Notes under the pieces: model-generated
What the model was told of the DNA's origin: nothing
The model's input: only the letters and a program-made list of their open reading frames with translations
The model's database searches: none
Made by a program: the position numbers and the translations under genes
Source of the DNA: a virus
Strand: one strand, 5' to 3'
IMG/VR virus record: IMGVR_UViG_3300037137_000493
Location: 1 to 25,708 of that record
Length of the DNA: 25,708 nucleotides
Shown: one piece after another, positions 11,801 to 17,800 of the stretch
How positions within the stretch are numbered: position 1 is the first letter of the stretch
Layout: each line of letters begins with the position of its first letter

Positions 11801-14800
11801 CAAAGACATAGTGTCTAATGAAATGGCTGCAGTGATTACATTAGATCAGGATTTTGTTGCATTGCGTGTTGCCAGTGAAGCAAGGGCGGCTAAAACAGTT
11901 CAATCATTAAAGGATAGTGTGCTCTATCATCCATATTTAAATTCTGATTTGGGTGAGGCTATTAGAGGTGTAGTTGATGGAATATTTGAGGCATCTGAGG
12001 GCAAGGATTTTGATCATACTAAGGCAAATAAGGTAGCAATTGAACTAGAACAATACTTACGTAGTGTTGGTATAAATATAAATTCTACATTTAAAGTTAA
12101 AGGATGGAACATACCAAAGTTACGTAAAGCGTTTAGTAAGATGTTAATAGTTGAAGCTGACTCGCCGGTATTTACTGCGGCATTACGGCAAGTTGCCAAG
12201 AAGAATGGGATAGTATTAGATGAATTTGCGCATGGTATTACCAATTCATTATTTGGGATGTCGGGTGTTTCTAAGGACCACTATGGTCGTGTAATAGTTG
12301 GGGCATTACGTAATTATATGGGCGCACGTACATATGAGTTTGTTTCTGCCTTCATGAATGGTTCTGTCGAAGTGCCATTCTTTGATTTATACCGTGGGCT
12401 AAGCACTAAGGAAGCAGAAGAATTTCGTAATTTATTCGCTCGTGAAGAGACACTCATAGGAACGGAACTTACTAGGTATCAAGAGCTTAAAAGAATAGCT
12501 GGGAAATTACGTGTAGCGCCTAAATATGATGCAGGCGACGAGATGGCAAAGGCTTATGTACGAGCCTATGGCTTGGATGATGGTACAATAGTCATAGCGA
12601 GTAATGAGGTTGTACATGATGTTAATTATGCCATACTTGAACCAAGATTTAGAATATTAAAGGTTTTTCATGAGAAGCCATACTCGAGAGTAGAGAAATA
12701 TTTATTTGAGAATTATAGTGCTGACAGGCAGAAATTTGCCCAGTTATTAATTGATCCCAAATATGATAGCCGTGGCCTAGTAGCATCGGTGTTTCGTGTT
12801 ATATTAAAAGAGAAATTTAATATAACTGTTGACCCCAAAATTCTAGATAATCCTGATGTAATTTTTGATCAATATAGGGAGAAGTTATCAAGTATTAGCC
12901 TATCAAAGATGATAGCTCATACTGCAGACCCAGAGGATATTGTTAAGAGCGAATTAAAAATTAATCCTGCTAGATGGGTTGATGCGTTTAATGATACTGG
13001 AGGTAGTGTACAAGAAGTATTTTTAAATATGGTGCGTGCTTCAGGTGTTAATGAAGGCACACTTAGAAAAAGTGATGAGTGGTACAGGGTGTACCAGCCT
13101 AAAATCTCTGCATATGGTACTATACATACTGAAAGAAGAAGGATAGGTGCCAGGGTTGCTCAATATGAAGCTGATATGTATGTTAGAGTTAATGGTAGGG
13201 CCCCACAGGGTGTTCAGATTGGACTTAATCCAAAGTCATTTGTAGAGTTTTTATTGAAGGGCACCATTGGAGAAGATGTTGCGGATTCCCTAAATAGATA
13301 CAAACAATTACCAGGTGTTATGGAATTAATAAAGAGAAATAATGATAGAAAGGTAGAGATTGAAGCTTTATTAAAACATGCAGAAACCGCTCCGGGATCA
13401 ATATCTATAGATGGAGGGACTTATACAATAGATAGTATGGATAGAGTTTTCAAGGCAGTAAGTAGTAAGACAAATAAAATCATAGATGATCTATATGATG
13501 TTGGGATTGTTGATCCAAGTTTAGCACCACTCAAAGACCCCAAACATATAGATGGTGCTAAAAAATTATTAGATAGGGCCGCATTGAACAGCGTAAATAA
13601 TACACTAAGTGTATCATATAAATATAACACATCAATTATGGACGATGTTCTAGAGAAGATAGCCATCAATGAGCGCAAATTGAATAGCATTCCATTTACC
13701 AAGGTGGAGTTTAAATTACAAGGTGATAAAAAGATAATCAACTGGATCGTAGAAAGCAAATTGTCAAATGGCACAACAGTAAATAGTCAGAATATCAAGG
13801 AAGAATTAGTAAAATTAAGGAAGGTACATGAAGAAGTAGTTGATATTGCTGAAAAGAGGATGATTCAAGCGGATATTGATAGGGTACAGATGTTGTCTGA
13901 CATATTAGATGATATATATAAATTATATGCCCAAAAGGATATATTAGACCAAGTGGTTCAAGAGTCTGGTGGGATATTAAAACATGTTGATCTCTATAAG
14001 GCACTTGAATCTATAAAGGTAGACCAAGAAACACAAGTAATGGTTGGGGCTCGTAGATTAGATAGGATTAAAGTTATCAATCAGCAATTAGAAGATCTAC
14101 GTAAAGAGTTTGGTGATGTTGATGCTTTAGCGGGACAATTAACTAGCGAGCAAAAGGCTGCAAAAAAGTTGCAGAAAAAGTTATTGACAGAATTGAATGG
14201 TGGGATTGACCCAAAAACTGGCGTAGAGATTGTTGGGTTGGCTACCCCTACGCCTGCTGTTACGGAAGTTATTGAGCAATCTGCATATGGTGGGTTAGTA
14301 CGACATACAGTTGATGAATTACGTGATGAATTAAAATTATTACATTCATCTGTAGAAGATTTAACTAGTTCAATTCCAAAACTTGAACAATTACGTATAT
14401 TCCAGAAACTTGTACGTCCAGTGCAATATATGGATAATGCAACTGGGCCAGAAATGATAAAGAATATTGAAACAATTATTGGAGAACTGAATAATACTAT
14501 TGCAGTGAAGAATAATGTTATACATGGATCAATGCCAAATCGGCAAAAATATATCACTAATATGATTATTGCTAGCACAGAGAAGTTTGAGGCTAAGATT
14601 AAGGCTCTTAGACAGGGAATAGAGATTGCAAAGACCAAGGGTAAAGAGGGACAGATAGAAGCTAATAGGTTATTAGTTGAGCTTAATAACTTAGTTGAGC
14701 GTTTAAATATTATTACTACAGGCAAGGGAAAGATGTTTATTGATAGTGATGAGTTATTGACAACATCGACTATTGATCGGGATATAGTCCTTGCATCTAG

Positions 14801-17800
14801 GGGTAGAGAAGCAGCATTAAAGCGTGGCGATTCTACTATGGCAACGAAATTTGCGGATGAGGTATTAAGGCTGCAAAAAATGCGTCCAGTGCATGCCACT
14901 ATCGAGCAAATAGACCTGCCAGCAGCTCTAAATAAGATAGCTGCTTTTGGTAAAAAGACTACGATGGAGCCAGCGGATTGGGCTGAGTACCAAGAATTAG
15001 TTGGTAGGCTGAACCGTATTACTAACGCTGGATTACATATAGAGATGAACGCTGAACAGATTAGAATATTTGATAGGATGGAAGCCTTATTTCTCCAAAG
15101 CAAGATAATGGGCACAGTAGGATGGATGGAATTATATAAAAAAGAATGGACTGAGTTAATAACTAAACTTGATGAAGTTAGTGATACATTTATGGGTGCC
15201 AGGTATATTAATTCTACCTATCATAATCTTGGGTTAATGATGCAACGGGACATGAGTATTGATCAGATATTATTAAAATGGAGTGAAGATGCCAAAAGTG
15301 TATTAGATCCCAAGACACAGAGGGCAATAGAATTAGTAGTTAAACCACTTGACGCTAATGGGAAGAAAGTAGTTGCTAAGGAATTGGCAGTATGGAGGGG
15401 ACTACTAAACGAATTAGAAAATAAGCCTGTTACAGATGATAAGTCATATAATATGTTATTAGGGTTATACACTAATAAGGTAGAATCTTTAGAGACACGG
15501 TTAAATGGTGAAACACAGCGTGGGTTTAGAAAATATAATGAAGTATTTCAAATATTAGAGAATGCGCTTAGAGGTGGTGTTAATGAGGAGGGGCAAAGAT
15601 TTAAGGGATTAGTGCCTGAGCGTGAAGCCATTATAGAGCAATTAAATGCTTTAAATACTAGAATTAGTGAACAAAATGGGCTTATAGCACAAAAGTACAC
15701 TATTAATAAGGAAATGATACGAGTTAATAAGGAAATCCCTGATTTAAATAGTCCACTGCGACAACAGTTATTTGATGAGCTAGACAGTAGGCTAGAAAAA
15801 GTTGAACGTTTGATTATGGATGATGCTGGATTAAAGGCTGCAAAGGAAGAGCAATTAGCATTACAAGTAAGACAAGCCAAGGCACAAAAACAAATTGATA
15901 AGATTGAGGCTACATTAAAATTAACACTTAATAAGGGCACGGTGTTTTATCAGGGCAATGTGCAGCAATTTAAAAATGTGGCCCTAGCAATGGATTTAGA
16001 TGATTTTGAAGCAGACTACATTAAAAATATGGGCAATGAATTTTCGGAGTCAATTAATAAATTTTTAGATGGAATGGAGAATAGAGTACGAAAAGCAGCT
16101 AGTGTTGTAAAGCAAGAAGTTGATCCTAGAATTATTACCCAGATTGAACATTTACGTACGTATGTTAGCTTAAGTGATGTGCCAGCTATCGACGCAATCC
16201 AGGCTGTAGTTGATGAAATGACTTATTTGGGAGCATATTCAATACCAAATGGTGAGGAATTAACTGACACTGTTGCCAGATATAAAGTTGCAGTAGAATT
16301 TTGGGATAGTGGACCAGTTAAATGGCCCACTACAATGTTAACTGACTATGATTCGTCAGTGGCGAGATTAACAGAAGCCAGAAAAGAGTACGAAAGATTA
16401 TTGGCCAAATTAAAGCCTGGTGTTGAAATGACAGATATTCAAATTCAGGCTATGAATGATTATTTTGATAGATTGTTTACTACTGAGGCGACTAAAGCAG
16501 ATAGGAAAGCGTTTAATCTTGGTATGGAATTCTTATCTGGGCGTGGATTCGATTGGACTAAGCATCCATCTTTAGAGGCTGGTCAGGCAGCTAGGGCCAA
16601 GCTGATAAAGCAAATGGACCCAGATATGGCCAAGGCATTTATAAATGCAGAGAATAGAATTAAAAAGATGGAAGGTGCTGAGTATATTGATAAAAATATG
16701 GATGCCACTAAGTTACTGGCAGACATAAAAGTTCAATCAGATATTGGTCATGCTCGGGCAAGAATAGCAAAATATCGTGCTGAAGTTATGTTGTTGCAGA
16801 ATATGTCAGTTTATAATGACGTCGAAGTATTAACTAGGGAATCTAAGAGCCTAATTAATGCGCGGGACTTATTATCTGTGTATAAGGATGTTATTGATAG
16901 TGTTGAACGATTTGATGGTCACGAGATCAAAATCCCAGGAAAAGCGCAGGTTATTAATGTAAATACAGAATTGGTCAAGAAATTAGCTAATACATTTGAA
17001 CGTAATATCTACATAACCAAGATTAGCAATGGAGTGCCAGTCCGTGAATTAGTAGAATCAATAAATAAAGATGCTGTGATGGCAAAATTAACCGATGAAC
17101 GGATGCGCATATTAAGAAATATTACTAATGATATATCCAATAAGGTAGTTAAGGCGACTGGGGATGTGCTAGAATTTACTGATGAGAATATACGTAATGC
17201 GTATGCATTATTAGGTAGTGAGGGCGTGGTCCCGGTCCATAATTACTTCGGCATTGCAGATATTAGTAAGGATGGTACCAATCAATTCGTACCGGTTATT
17301 AATGGAAGTGTTATTCTCCCAGAACAAAAACCTTTAGGGATGATTATTGACACATCATGGCGTGACCCATTTGCCATGAAACCTAGTACTGGTACAGTAG
17401 AGTCGCAGTTATTGTCTGAGTATTTAAAATCATCATTACAATATTCTGATAATATGACAATTCAAGATACGTTTAAAACTGTGGTTAATTTGACGATGGT
17501 TGACAAGGTAGGGCGTATAGCAAAAGTTATGCGCGAAGGTGCGCCATATGAGAGCACAATATTAAATACACTAAATAAGGCTGTAGGAGCGTCGTTGCTT
17601 GGTGGGGTTATGGTGGCCAAGGTCTCGAGAGATCTTGTTAGAAGAGTAGACTTATCATTGCAGGCAGTTAATGGATTTGTTAATAGCTTATTGGATGGTG
17701 TATCTAAGGATTCGGTTGCCATGTTGTATGAACATGCTGCAAAAGCACGTTCGCAGTATCAAAAAGGGGCTAAATATGTAAAATGGTTCGGTGGGCATGG

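Noticed and set aside
14081-15115. Long minus-strand open frame of 344 codons, and others such as 5543-6448 (301 codons), 18407-19186 and 10844-11548
   Set aside because: They lie wholly opposite the giant gene, lack ribosome binding sites, and have the Ser/Leu/Asn/Ile-rich composition expected of a complement of AT-rich coding sequence. No domain motif is visible.
8586-17756. Shared short string GCACGTTCGCAGT in two places in the giant gene
   Set aside because: A 13-base match across 17.7 kb with the same A-R-S-Q codons can arise by chance, and the flanking protein sequences do not align.
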